Shown here: positions 1-8,968 of the stretch, piece after piece
Position numbering within the stretch: the stretch's first letter is position 1
Layout: every line of letters begins with the position of its first letter
Assembly: GCF_009758015.1 (NCBI RefSeq)
Contig: NZ_WSEL01000006.1
Location: 127,385-191,384 of the forward strand
Length of the DNA: 64,000 bases
Source of the DNA: Ramlibacter pinisoli
GTDB lineage: Bacteria; Pseudomonadota; Gammaproteobacteria; Burkholderiales; Burkholderiaceae_C
Direction: 5' to 3'
Position numbers and translations under genes: made by a program
Notes under the pieces: model-generated
Told to the model about the DNA's origin: nothing
The model's database searches: none
What the model saw: only the letters and a program-made list of their open reading frames with translations

Positions 1-28
1 GCCCGGCAGGGCAGGATGGGGGACCACC

Positions 29-292
29 ATGCAGTACCCCTCCCGCCTGTCCCGGTCCCTTCGCTGGGCCGCCCTGCTCGCCGTCGCCGTCGCGGCCAGC
101 GGCTGCGCCGTCTATCCCGCCTATCCCTCCTATCCCTACGGGCAGCCGGTCGCCGTCGCGCCCGCCCAACCCGGGGTGGTCTACGCCCCGGCGCCGGTCG
201 TGGTCGCCCCGCCGGCGTACTACGCGCCGCCGCCCGTGTACCTCGGCTTCCGCTTCGGGTACGGCTACGGCGGCCGCTACCACCGGCACTGA
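29..292 (+). CDS. Small Pro/Tyr-rich lipoprotein
   Basis: Predicted lipoprotein of 87 residues, function unknown. Residues 1-26 form a signal peptide ending in a lipobox (ASGC), so Cys26 would be lipidated. The mature part is low complexity, rich in Pro, Tyr, Val and Ala, and ends in a Gly/Tyr/Arg stretch and two His. A GGGGGA Shine-Dalgarno lies about 6 nt before the ATG. Such short YXXP-rich lipoproteins are common and poorly characterised in Burkholderiales. An overlapping reading frame on the same strand has no comparable signal and was discarded. Confidence 0.75.
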   Translation: MQYPSRLSRSLRWAALLAVAVAASGCAVYPAYPSYPYGQPVAVAPAQPGVVYAPAPVVVAPPAYYAPPPVYLGFRFGYGYGGRYHRH

Positions 293-383
293 GCGGGCGC
301 GCACCGGGCCGCCCGGCTGCGGGTAGGCCCCGGTGCGGCCGCGCGCGAGCGGGCCGGACAATCGGCGCCGACAAGGAGCTCCC

Positions 384-2210
384 ATGCGGTCCATCACCGG
401 CCCGGCCGACATCGAGGCGATCGAGGCGCAGGCGGCCGAGCCCCCGGCCCGCTCGCCCTATGGCCTGATCGCGGCCGCCGCGCGGCGCTTCCCGCAGCGC
501 ACCGCCCTGGCCTTCCTGCCCTTGGCCGACCTGGCGCAGGCGGCCGAACGCACCACCTACGCCGAGCTGCTGGCGGCCATCCACCGGGCCGCCAACCTGT
601 TCCGGTCGCTGGGGGTCGGCCCGACCGACACGGTGGCCATCCTCGCGCCCAACATCCCGGCCACGCAGGCGGCCCTGTGGGGTGCGCAGCTGGCCGGGCG
701 TGCCTGCCCGATCAACTACCTGCTGCAGCCCGACCACATCGCCGCCCTGCTGCGCGCCAGCGGCGCCAAGGTGCTGGTGGCGCTGGGCCCGTCGGCCGAG
801 CTGGACATCTGGTCCACCGCCCAGGCGGTGCGGGCGCTCGCGCCGCTGCCGCTGGTGGTGCTGCGGGCGCCCGGCGGCCAGGTGCCGGACGGCATCGACT
901 TCGCCGCCGCCTGCGCCGGCCAGCCGGCCGAACCCGTCTTCGAGCCGGTCCTGGCGCCGGACCACGTGGCGGCCTGCTTCCACACCGGCGGCACCACCGG
1001 CGCCCCCAAGCTGGCGCTGCACACCCAGGGCAACGAGGCCCACACCGGCTGGCATGCGCACGCCTTCTACGGTTTCGACGAGCACACCGTCGAGGTCAAC
1101 GGCTTCCCGCTGTTCCACGTCGCCGGCGCCTTCGTCTACGGCCTGGCGCTGCTGGCCATCGGCGCCACCCAGCTGCTGCCCACCCTGACCGGCATGCGCA
1201 ACGCCGCCTTCGTGCGCCAGTACTGGAAGTTCTGCCAGCGCGAGGGCGTGACCGCGCTGGCCTGCGTGCCCACCATCCTGGCGACGCTGGCCAACACGCC
1301 GGTCGACGCCGACACCAGCCGGATCCGCGTGGCCTACACCGGCGGCTCGCCCCTGCCCAGCGAACTGGCGGCGCAGTTCGAGGCCCGCACCGGCATCCCG
1401 GTGCGCAACATCCTGGGCATGACCGAGTGCGCCGGGCTGCTCACCATCGAGCCGTTCGCGGCGCCGCGCGTGCCCGGCTCCACCGGGCTGCGGCTGCCGT
1501 TCACCGAGGTGCGGGTGGTGCCCTGGCGCGACGGCGCGGCGCAGCTGGACGAGCGCTGCGCCACCGGCAGCACCGGCGTGGTCGTGGTGCGCGGCCCGCA
1601 CGTGAGCCCCGGCTACAGCGACCCGGCGCGCAACGCCGGCATGTTCGAGCGCGGCTGGCTGGTCTCGGGCGACCTCGGCCACCTCGACGCCCAGGGCTAC
1701 CTGCACGTCACCGGCCGGGCCAAGGACATCATCATCCGCGGCAGCCACAACATCGATCCGGGGCTGGTCGAGGACGCCTTCCAGGCCCACCCGCAGGTGG
1801 CGCTGTGCGCGGTGGTGGGCGAGCCCGACGCCTATGCGGGCGAGGTGCCGGTGGCGTTCGTCACGCTGCGCCCGGGCTGCACGGCCGACCCGGCGGCGCT
1901 GCTGGCCGCGGTCGGGCCGAAGGTCTACGAACGGCCGGCCGTGCCCAAGCGGGTGACGGTGCTGCCGGCGCTGCCGATGACGGCGATCGGCAAGGTCTAC
2001 AAGCCGGCGCTGCGCCTGCTGGCGATCGAGGCGCGCCTGCGCGAGGAGTTGGCCGGGCTGGGGCGACCGGTGGCGGTGGCGGCGCTGGAGCGCGGCGGCA
2101 CGCCGGTGGCGGTGCTGACGTTCAGCGGCCCCGACGAGCCGGCGCTGCGGGCCGCCGTGCAGCAGCGGCTGGGCGCGATGGCGCTCACGCTCGAGATCGT
2201 GTTCGCCTGA
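384..2210 (+). CDS. Acyl-CoA synthetase (AMP-binding family)
   Basis: ATP-dependent acyl-CoA ligase of the ANL superfamily, 608 residues, cytoplasmic. The AMP/ATP-binding P-loop HTGGTTGAPK is at about residues 200-209, followed by the adenylate motif GMTEC, the hinge region GRAKDIIIRG, and the C-terminal catalytic Lys in AIGKVYK (about Lys537). The ATG at 384 is preferred to upstream starts because AAGGAG lies 5 nt before it. A C-terminal extension of about 70 residues follows the catalytic Lys. The substrate is unknown; family resemblance favours a fatty or aromatic acid. It stands alone, converging on the small lipoprotein gene. Confidence 0.9.
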   Translation: MRSITGPADIEAIEAQAAEPPARSPYGLIAAAARRFPQRTALAFLPLADLAQAAERTTYAELLAAIHRAANLFRSLGVGPTDTVAILAPNIPATQAALWGAQLAGRACPINYLLQPDHIAALLRASGAKVLVALGPSAELDIWSTAQAVRALAPLPLVVLRAPGGQVPDGIDFAAACAGQPAEPVFEPVLAPDHVAACFHTGGTTGAPKLALHTQGNEAHTGWHAHAFYGFDEHTVEVNGFPLFHVAGAFVYGLALLAIGATQLLPTLTGMRNAAFVRQYWKFCQREGVTALACVPTILATLANTPVDADTSRIRVAYTGGSPLPSELAAQFEARTGIPVRNILGMTECAGLLTIEPFAAPRVPGSTGLRLPFTEVRVVPWRDGAAQLDERCATGSTGVVVVRGPHVSPGYSDPARNAGMFERGWLVSGDLGHLDAQGYLHVTGRAKDIIIRGSHNIDPGLVEDAFQAHPQVALCAVVGEPDAYAGEVPVAFVTLRPGCTADPAALLAAVGPKVYERPAVPKRVTVLPALPMTAIGKVYKPALRLLAIEARLREELAGLGRPVAVAALERGGTPVAVLTFSGPDEPALRAAVQQRLGAMALTLEIVFA

Positions 2211-2234
2211 GCGCCCGGCCGCGGCCGCGCCGCG

Positions 2235-2543
2235 TCAGGGCTTGGCGGCGGTGGACTGCTGCCGCTCCTTCTCCTTGGCCGTGGTCACGTCGACCTTGGG
2301 CACCGTCACGGTCCTCTCCTCGGTCTTCACGGTCGGCACGTTGACGGTCTTCTCTTCCTTGCTCACCTGCACGTCCGGGCCCTTGACGTCGTACTTGGGC
2401 AGGGTGACGTTGCCTTCCTGGGTCTTCTGGACGTCGTACTTGGGCGCCGTCACGTTGCCTTCCTGCGTCTTCTTGACGTCGCAGGCGGCCAGGCCCAGGG
2501 CGGTGGCGGCGGCGAGGGCGGCGATGGTGATGGTCTTGTGCAT
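2235..2543 (-). CDS. Lipoprotein with internal 15-residue tandem repeats
   Basis: A 102-residue lipoprotein of unknown function. The signal peptide ends in LAAC, placing the lipidated Cys at 21. Immediately after it are two near-identical 15-residue units (KTQEGNVTxPKYDV), then a related third segment (KGPDVQVSKEEKTV) and further charged Val/Thr/Lys-rich sequence. The repetitive, charged, beta-prone composition suggests an extended surface or periplasmic protein. AAGGGAG precedes the ATG at 5-6 nt. It converges with the acyl-CoA synthetase gene with a 24-bp gap. Confidence 0.75.
   Translation of the reverse strand: MHKTITIAALAAATALGLAACDVKKTQEGNVTAPKYDVQKTQEGNVTLPKYDVKGPDVQVSKEEKTVNVPTVKTEERTVTVPKVDVTTAKEKERQQSTAAKP
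2383..2472 (-). repeat. 45-bp tandem repeat, two copies, inside a lipoprotein gene
   Basis: Two adjacent 45-bp units (2383-2427 and 2428-2472) differ at only a few positions, and a partial third begins at 2473. The unit is a multiple of three, so copy number can change without a frameshift. The units encode the 15-residue repeats of the lipoprotein. Confidence 0.8.
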
Positions 2544-2764
2544 GTGGAACTCCCTTGATGTCGTGGTCGAACGGGGCGGCGGCGGTCCGCCGTCCCTGCT
2601 GGCAGTCTGGCCGGGCGGCTCCAGCGCGACTGTAGGAAGCCGGCCCCGGCGCCTGTCCGGGTGCGGCGCGGCGGTCCTGCAGGCCGCGGCCGTCCATCTG
2701 TCACCCTCCTCCTACGTGCCCCGCCAGCCCGGCCGCCTAGGATGAGGCGAACCGCTCGACCGCC

Positions 2765-3943
2765 GTGCCAGCCGATCCGAACCGTCCCGCCCCGCTGCAC
2801 CTGCCGCGCGAAGCCGCCGCGACCGTGCGCGACGTGCGTGGCGGCGTGCGGCTGGCGGTGGACGGCCTGCGCACCGCCATCGGCGGGCTGGAGACCGTGC
2901 ACCAGCGGCTGGCCCACATCGAGCCGCCGGTGCGCGGGCTGCGCGTCGTGCCGCCGCAGCGCGGCTGGGCCTCCGTCGTGTACCGCGGCCTGCGCGGCAG
3001 CACCGACCTGCTGGGCGGCGGGCTCGACCTGGCGCTGGCGTCGCTGCAGGCCTCGCTGCAGGACACCCGCGCCCTGCGCCATCCGAGGCAGCCGGTGGCC
3101 GGTCGCGAGGCGCTGGTGGCGGCCCTGAACGCCTGGCTCGGCGACCACCTGCACCGCACCGACAACCCGCTGGCCATCCCGCTCGAACTGCACCAGCGCG
3201 ACGCGCCGAGCCGCCCGCGCGTGCTGGTGCTGGTGCACGACCTCGGCCTGGACGACCTGCACTGGCGCCGCCACGGGCACGACCACGGCCAGGCGCTGGC
3301 CGGGGCGCTGGAGGCCACGCCGCTGTACGCCCTGTACAACAGCGGCCGCCATGTCTGGGCCATCGGCCGGGAACTGGCGAACGAACTGGAGGCGCGGCTG
3401 GGGCGCTGGCCCGTGCCGCTGGAAGGCGCGACGCTGGTCGGCCACGGCCTGGGCGGGCTGGTGCTGCGCAGCGCCCTGCACCAGGCGCTGCGCTCCGGTC
3501 TCGCCTGGCCTGGGCACGTGCGCCACCTGGTGTACCTGGGCACGCCGCTGCGCGGCGCGCCCGCCTGGGACGCCCAGCGGCCGTTCGCCGCCGGCGGCCT
3601 GGGCGCGTCGGCGCTGGTCGGCCCGCTGGCCCGGCTGGCCGGGCGCCGCAGCGACGGCATGCGCGATTTCAGCGAAGGCCGCTACCTGGAACTGGAGCCG
3701 CCGCCGGCCGACCCCGACCCCTTGCCGGCCGCCATCACCGACCATGCGATCGCCGGCGCGATCGGCGCCGGCAGCGACGACGGCCTGGTGCCGGTGGCCA
3801 GTGCGCTGGGCCAGGACGGCCCGGCCGGCACTGCACTGCCACCGGACGAGGCGCACCGCTGGATCGCCACCGGCGTCGACCATCTCGGCCTGCTGGGCAG
3901 CGAATCGGTCTACCAGACGATGCGCCGCTGGCTGGCGGCCTGA
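2765..3943 (+). CDS. Alpha/beta-hydrolase-like protein with Ser-to-Gly at the nucleophile
   Basis: A 392-residue protein resembling PGAP1/lipase-type alpha/beta hydrolases. The strand RPRVLVLVHDLGLDD matches the oxyanion-hole strand, and VGHGLGGLVLR matches the nucleophile elbow. The elbow reads G-H-G-L-G-G, so the usual Ser (GHSxGG) is Gly228. A Gly/Asp-rich stretch (GAGSDDGLVPVASA) and a late His (GVDHLGLL) resemble the acid and His regions. The first 100 residues look helical. The start is a GTG without a clear Shine-Dalgarno, so a downstream start is possible. It may be catalytically dead or use another residue. Confidence 0.75.
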   Translation: MPADPNRPAPLHLPREAAATVRDVRGGVRLAVDGLRTAIGGLETVHQRLAHIEPPVRGLRVVPPQRGWASVVYRGLRGSTDLLGGGLDLALASLQASLQDTRALRHPRQPVAGREALVAALNAWLGDHLHRTDNPLAIPLELHQRDAPSRPRVLVLVHDLGLDDLHWRRHGHDHGQALAGALEATPLYALYNSGRHVWAIGRELANELEARLGRWPVPLEGATLVGHGLGGLVLRSALHQALRSGLAWPGHVRHLVYLGTPLRGAPAWDAQRPFAAGGLGASALVGPLARLAGRRSDGMRDFSEGRYLELEPPPADPDPLPAAITDHAIAGAIGAGSDDGLVPVASALGQDGPAGTALPPDEAHRWIATGVDHLGLLGSESVYQTMRRWLAA

Positions 3944-4033
3944 GGGGCGGGGTGCGCACAGGGCGCTGCGCCCGGCGCTGACAACCGGCGCCCTCCCTGC
4001 GTCGCATAGTGGGATGCAAGGAGTCCAACGGTC

Positions 4034-4312
4034 ATGAGCTATCTACCCAAGGCGCAAGAGCAGATGAACGGCGACCTGCTGCTGCCCGAGACCACCAAGC
4101 TGTTCCTGCACCGCGTCGTGCACGACCTGCAGGCATCGCTGGCGGCATCCGGCCAGTCCGGCGGCCAGGACGGCGTCGCGCTCACCGCCTTGCAAGGCGC
4201 CCTGGGACCGTGCCTGGAACCGTTGCCCACCGTGCGCGAGGTGCTGGACCTGCCCGACCCCGAGGTCGAGCGGCGCGGCCGCAACCTGCTGCGCGTCAGC
4301 CTGCCGCGCTAG
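4034..4312 (+). CDS. Hypothetical 92-residue protein
   Basis: Not recognised. A small acidic-to-neutral soluble protein with no signal peptide or membrane segment. The N-terminal half is predicted helical (KLFLHRVVHDLQASLAA) and the C-terminus ends in a short basic stretch. AAGGAG lies about 10 nt before the ATG. It is alone on this strand, 90 bp after the hydrolase-like gene and converging with the hybrid kinase gene. The coding pattern fits the local GC-rich codon use. Confidence 0.6.
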   Translation: MSYLPKAQEQMNGDLLLPETTKLFLHRVVHDLQASLAASGQSGGQDGVALTALQGALGPCLEPLPTVREVLDLPDPEVERRGRNLLRVSLPR

Positions 4313-4347
4313 GCCGGCGCGCCGCTGCCCCGCCGGTTCACGCCGGC

Positions 4348-6315
4348 TCAGGCCGTGCGCTCGGCGTGCGTCGCCAGCGCCTTCTGCAGCGCGGCGTGGA
4401 TCGCCTGCGGTTCGGCCGGCTTGACCAGGTGGCCCGAGAAACCCGCCATCGCCGACCGCTGCAGGTCGGGCGTGGCCCCGTAACCTGACAGCGCGACGAC
4501 CGGCAGCGACCGGCTCAGGGCGCGCCCGACGTCGATGCCGCTGCCGTCCGGCAGGCCCAGGTCGGTCAGCACCACGTCGAATGCGCGCTGGCGCGCGGTG
4601 CGCACCGCCTCGGCGCAGGTGCCCACGTGCGTGACCTGGTAGCCGTAGGTCTCCAGGCACATCACGATGGTCTCGGCGGCGTCGTGGTTGTCCTCCACCA
4701 GCAGCAGGCGCCAGCCGCCCGCCTCGTCCCGGGCCTCGGGGCCGGTGCCGACCGCCGCCGCCGCGGCCTCCGGCTGCACGTGGCTGCGCAGGCGAAGCGT
4801 GAAGGTGGCGCCCTGGTCGCGGCCGGCGCTGGCCGCCGTGAGCTCGCCCTTGTGCTCGGCCACCAGGCCGCGCGCGATGGCCAGCCCCAGGCCCAGGCCG
4901 CCGAAGCGCTGCGAGACCTCGCGGTCGGCCTGCTCGAAGGCGCTGAAGATGCGCGGCAGCGCCTCGGCCTCGATGCCGATCCCGGTGTCGCTGACCTCCA
5001 GCACGATGTGCGCGCCGTCCAGGCGGGTGCGCACCTCGATCCGGCCCTCCTCGGGGGTGAACTTGATGGCGTTGCGCAGCAGGTTCCACAGCACCTGCTG
5101 CAGCCGGGCCTCGTCGGCCGCGACCTCGGCCCGCGCGGCCTCCAGCCGCAGGTGCAGCTGCAGCCGCTTGTCGCGCAACTGGCCTTCCAGCATGTCGAGC
5201 ACCACCTGCACCAGCTCGTGCAGGTCGACCACGCGCGGCTTCAGGCTCACCTTGCCGGCGGAGATGGCGGTCAGGTCCAGCAGGTCCTCGATCAGGCGGG
5301 CCTCCAGCGCCACGTTGCGCTGGATCATGGGCAGCAGGTTCTGGTACTTGGGCGGCACGCTGGCGGTGCGCTCCAGCAGGTGGGCAGCGGTCGCGATCGG
5401 CGACAGCGGGGTGCGCAGCTCGTGCGACAGCACCGCCAGGAACCGGTCCTTGGCCTGGTTGGCGCGCTCGGCCTCCTCCTTGGCCGCCCGCAGCGCCTCG
5501 GCGTCGCGGTAATCGGCGGTGGCGTCGCGCACGATCTTGGAAAAGCCGTTGTGCGCCTCGTCGTCGCTGTACAGCGGCATCAGCACGCCCTCGGCCCACA
5601 GCCGCAGGCCGTCGCGCCGCATCAGCCAGCGGTTGTCGTCGGCCTTGCCCTCGCGCAAGGCGTCGCGCATCTCGCGGGCGAAGGTGCCGGCGGCCCGGTC
5701 CTCGGGCGTGAACAGGATCTCGGCCGAGCGGCCCACGATCTCGTCGCGCCGGTAGCCGAAGATGTCCTCGGCGGCCTGGTTCCACGAGCGGATGGTGCCG
5801 GCGCGGTCGACCAGGATGACCGCGTAGTTGCGCAGCGCGTCGACCACCCGCGCGAAGACGGCGTTGGCCTCGCGCAGCTGCACCTGCACGGTCTCGCGCG
5901 CCTGGCGCTGCGCCACCTCGCGCAGCGCGCGGTCGATCACCAGCGGCAGCCGCACCAGCCGGCTCTTGCTCACGTAGTCGGTGGCGCCGCGCTTGAGCAT
6001 CTCGACGGCGTTGTCCTCGCCGATCACGCCCGAGACGAAGATGAACGGCACCCGCGGGTTGCGGGTCCGCGCCTCGGCCAGCGCCAGCTCGCCGGAGAAG
6101 CCCGGGATCTCGTAGTCCGACAGGATCAGCTCGTACGAGCCGGCCGCGAGCGCGCCGACGTAGCCGGCCTCGTCGCGCACCACGTCGAGCACGGCGCGCG
6201 GGTACGAGGCGAGCAGCGCCTCGCGCAGCAGTTCCGCATCGAAGCGCGAGTCCTCCAGCAGCAGCACCCGCAGCGGCCGGTCGTGGAAGCCCGTCTCCGG
6301 CAGGTGTTCATTCAT
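4348..6315 (-). CDS. Hybrid sensor histidine kinase (REC-PAS-HisKA-HATPase-REC)
   Basis: A 655-residue cytoplasmic hybrid kinase with no membrane segments. The N-terminal receiver has its phosphoacceptor at Asp67 (LSDYEIPG). It is followed by a PAS domain (about 152-270), HisKA with H-box SHELRTP (His298), an HATPase with N-box NLLRNAIKF and G-box DTGIGI, and a C-terminal receiver with Asp585 (LTDLGLPDG). The start overlaps the end of the receiver gene by 8 nt, making it the last gene of the bphO-bphP operon. The N-terminal receiver probably takes phosphate from BphP or tunes this kinase. The final output partner is not encoded here. Confidence 0.92.
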   Translation of the reverse strand: MNEHLPETGFHDRPLRVLLLEDSRFDAELLREALLASYPRAVLDVVRDEAGYVGALAAGSYELILSDYEIPGFSGELALAEARTRNPRVPFIFVSGVIGEDNAVEMLKRGATDYVSKSRLVRLPLVIDRALREVAQRQARETVQVQLREANAVFARVVDALRNYAVILVDRAGTIRSWNQAAEDIFGYRRDEIVGRSAEILFTPEDRAAGTFAREMRDALREGKADDNRWLMRRDGLRLWAEGVLMPLYSDDEAHNGFSKIVRDATADYRDAEALRAAKEEAERANQAKDRFLAVLSHELRTPLSPIATAAHLLERTASVPPKYQNLLPMIQRNVALEARLIEDLLDLTAISAGKVSLKPRVVDLHELVQVVLDMLEGQLRDKRLQLHLRLEAARAEVAADEARLQQVLWNLLRNAIKFTPEEGRIEVRTRLDGAHIVLEVSDTGIGIEAEALPRIFSAFEQADREVSQRFGGLGLGLAIARGLVAEHKGELTAASAGRDQGATFTLRLRSHVQPEAAAAAVGTGPEARDEAGGWRLLLVEDNHDAAETIVMCLETYGYQVTHVGTCAEAVRTARQRAFDVVLTDLGLPDGSGIDVGRALSRSLPVVALSGYGATPDLQRSAMAGFSGHLVKPAEPQAIHAALQKALATHAERTA

Positions 6316-6766
6316 ACCGTCGACTGGCCTTCTGGGACCCAGGCGGGGGCTCGTTGACGACCGCCCAGAACACGCCCAGGTCGGCGATGGCGGTGACGAA
6401 CTGCCGGAACTCGACCGGCTTGACCACGTAGGCGTTGACGCCCAGCTCGTAGCTGCGCACCACGTCCGACTCCTCCTGCGAGGAGGTCAGCATCACCACC
6501 GGGATGCTGCGCAGGTGGCTGGTCGCGCGCACCCGCTGCAGCACCTCCAGCCCGTTGACCTTGGGCAGCTTGAGGTCCAGCAGCACCACCGCCGGATTGC
6601 CCTCCTGGCGCTCGCGGAAGTCGCCCTCGCGCAGCAGGTAGTCCAGTGCCTGGGCGCCGTCGCGCACCACGATGACTTCGTTGGCCAGCTGGCTGCGCTC
6701 CAGCGCCACCAGCGTGAGCTCCAGGTCCCGCTTGTCGTCCTCGACGAGAAGAATCGGTTTGAGCAT
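6308..6766 (-). CDS. Single-domain response regulator (Rcp1/CheY-like)
   Basis: A 152-residue stand-alone receiver with the acidic pair ED (10-11), phosphoacceptor Asp64 in LLDLKLPKVNG, a Thr in MLTSS and the conserved Lys116 in VVKPVEF. The family fits the Rcp1 type commonly encoded beside phytochrome kinases. It has no DNA-binding domain, so it acts as a phosphate shuttle or protein-interaction output. It begins 3 nt after the bphP stop and overlaps the hybrid kinase start by 8 nt, so the three genes are translationally coupled. Confidence 0.92.
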   Translation of the reverse strand: MLKPILLVEDDKRDLELTLVALERSQLANEVIVVRDGAQALDYLLREGDFRERQEGNPAVVLLDLKLPKVNGLEVLQRVRATSHLRSIPVVMLTSSQEESDVVRSYELGVNAYVVKPVEFRQFVTAIADLGVFWAVVNEPPPGSQKASRRYE

Positions 6767-6769
6767 GGT

Positions 6770-8968
6770 TCAGTCCTCTCCTTGTTCACGGGGCTTTGCA
6801 TCCCCTTTGCCTGCCGGCAGGGAGAAGCCGAACACCGCTCCCTGGTCCGGTTCGCCGCGCGCCCACACGGTTCCGCCGTGGCGCTCGACGATCCTCCTCA
6901 CGCTGGCCAGGCCGATGCCCGTGCCCTCGAAATCCTCGGTCTGGTGCAGCCGCTGGAACACCCCGAACAGCTTGCCCACGTACTTCTGCTGGAAGCCGAC
7001 GCCGTTGTCCTCGACCTCGATGCCCTCGCCCTCGGGGCCGCGCACCGCGCGCACGCGCACCAGGGCCCGCGACCGGGTGCGGGTGTACTTGGCGGCGTTG
7101 CCCAGCAGGTTGCGCAGCGCCACCTGCAGCAGGAAGGGGTCGCCCCACAGCACCGGCAGGTCGCCGGCCACCTGCCACTCGATGGCGCGCGCCGGCTCCT
7201 GGCGCGCCAGCTCCGCCACCAGCTCCTCGACCAGCACGTGGGTGTCGACCCGCTTGCGCTTGAGCGCCGAGCGGCCCATGCGCGAGAAGTCGAGCAGCGC
7301 GTCGACCAGGTGGCCGGCGTACGCCGCCGCCTCCTTGACGTGCGACAGGTAGCGCATCGAGCGCTCGGACAGCTGCTTGCCTTCCATGTCCTGCACCAGG
7401 TCGACGTAGCCGGCGATGTGCCGCATCGGCGCGCGCAGGTCGTGCGAGACGGTGTACGAGAAGGCCTCCAGCTCCTTGTTGACGCGCCCCAGCTCGGTGG
7501 CCACCTCGGCCAGCTCCTCGGCCCGCCGCAGCACGATGCCGATCAGCGCATGGCGCAGCTCGCCGGCGGCCGCCAGCTCGGCGGGCGACCAGGGCAGCGA
7601 ACGTCCGCGCAGCTGCTGCTGCCAGCTGGCGAAGCTGCGCCGCGGATGGATGCGGCCGTCGCCGACCGTGGCCTCCTTGCGCGGGTCGCCGGCCCACCGG
7701 ATGGTGCGCACCAGCTCGGGCCGGAACCACAGCACCAGGTGGCGGTGCACCTGCGAGATCGAGACCGCCAGCACGCCGCAGGCGCGTTCGCGGAACGCCG
7801 CCGCGGGCGGGAACTCCTGCACCAGCCGGTCGCAGGCCCAGGTCTCCACGCCCTTGCCCGCGATCCAGTGCGCCAGCGCCGCGATCTGCTCGCGTTCCGG
7901 CGTCTCGCCGGCGGTCCAGCAGTCGTCGTTGAGCACCACGGCGGCGCCGCCGGCCCGCGCCATGTGCAGCAGCAGGCCGGGCTCGCCGGCCAGCTGCTGC
8001 AGCGTGGCGTCGCTGTCGGCCAGCTGCGCCACCAGCTGCAGCGTCAGGCGGCGTAGCTCCAGCCGCTGCGCGACCTCGGCGTTGTCTTCCTTGGCGCCGA
8101 TCTGCAGCGACAGCAGCCGGCCCAGGTGCTCGCAGGCGGCGCGGGTCTGGAACGGCAGCTGGCGCGGCGCGTGGTCGTGGCAGGAGATCAGGCCCCACAG
8201 GCGGTCGCCGACCACGATGGAGACCGACATCGAGGCCAGCGTGCGCATGTTGCGCATGTACTCCAGGTGCACCGGCGACACGCTGCGCAGGTGCGCGTGC
8301 GACAGGTCGAGCGAGGCCGGCTCCCAGCCGGCCTCCACGCCCAGCAGCGGCACCGGCCGGTAGCTGGCGTCGGGGATCAGCCGGATGTGGTTCAGGCGGT
8401 ACAGCTCGCGCGCCTGCGCCGGCACGTCGGCGCCCGGGAAGCGGTGGCCCTGGTAGGAGTCGTAGCCGGGGTCGATGCACTCGGCCAGCACTTCGCCGTG
8501 GCCTTCCTCGTCGAAGCGGTAGACCAGGGTGCGGCCGAAGCCGGTCAGGCGCTTGATCTCGCGCGCCGCCAGGTCGGCCAGTTCGGCGACCGAGCCGGCG
8601 CGCTGCAGCAACGGCAGGAAATGGCGCGCCAGCGAGTAGATGGGGGCCTGGGTGCCGGCCTCGTCGACCGCCGGCTCGAACTCCAGCAGCACCAGCGCGC
8701 CGCTGCGGTGGCCCAGGACATCGAGCGGCGCGCCGTCCACGTCGACCCGGCCGAGCGCGGCCGGCCCTTCGCCGTCGAGGGCGGCCAGCCGCGCGCCGAC
8801 CAGGCCGGCGGCGCGGCGTGCCGCGTCGGCGCCGGCCCAGTTGGCGCTCCAGGCCACCAGCGCGCCGTCCGGGCCGAGCACGGCCATCCGGCCGTGCGGC
8901 TGGATCGCGCCCGGCACCCGGATCGGCTCGCTCGCACAGAGGGCGAGGTCAGGCAGCGGCGCGTTCAT
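6770..8968 (-). CDS. bphP: Bacteriophytochrome sensor histidine kinase
   Basis: A 732-residue red/far-red photoreceptor kinase with the order PAS (about 10-110), GAF (130-300), PHY (315-480), HisKA and HATPase. Cys11 in LCASEPIRVPG is the expected biliverdin attachment site. The GAF domain has PGADVPAQAR (Asp181), the chromophore-pocket segment HLRSVSPVHLEYMRNM and ISCHDH. The PHY tongue PRRSF is at 442-446. The H-box SHDLRAPMRH gives His509, and N- and G-boxes follow (NLLGNAAKYT, DNGVGF). Its start overlaps the bphO stop by 20 nt, so chromophore synthesis and apoprotein are made from one transcript. Confidence 0.96.
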   Translation of the reverse strand: MNAPLPDLALCASEPIRVPGAIQPHGRMAVLGPDGALVAWSANWAGADAARRAAGLVGARLAALDGEGPAALGRVDVDGAPLDVLGHRSGALVLLEFEPAVDEAGTQAPIYSLARHFLPLLQRAGSVAELADLAAREIKRLTGFGRTLVYRFDEEGHGEVLAECIDPGYDSYQGHRFPGADVPAQARELYRLNHIRLIPDASYRPVPLLGVEAGWEPASLDLSHAHLRSVSPVHLEYMRNMRTLASMSVSIVVGDRLWGLISCHDHAPRQLPFQTRAACEHLGRLLSLQIGAKEDNAEVAQRLELRRLTLQLVAQLADSDATLQQLAGEPGLLLHMARAGGAAVVLNDDCWTAGETPEREQIAALAHWIAGKGVETWACDRLVQEFPPAAAFRERACGVLAVSISQVHRHLVLWFRPELVRTIRWAGDPRKEATVGDGRIHPRRSFASWQQQLRGRSLPWSPAELAAAGELRHALIGIVLRRAEELAEVATELGRVNKELEAFSYTVSHDLRAPMRHIAGYVDLVQDMEGKQLSERSMRYLSHVKEAAAYAGHLVDALLDFSRMGRSALKRKRVDTHVLVEELVAELARQEPARAIEWQVAGDLPVLWGDPFLLQVALRNLLGNAAKYTRTRSRALVRVRAVRGPEGEGIEVEDNGVGFQQKYVGKLFGVFQRLHQTEDFEGTGIGLASVRRIVERHGGTVWARGEPDQGAVFGFSLPAGKGDAKPREQGED

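Noticed and set aside
8936..8968. Missing N-terminal knot in BphP because Cys is at residue 11
   Set aside because: Some known bacteriophytochromes also have Cys at about position 12, so this is within the family range.
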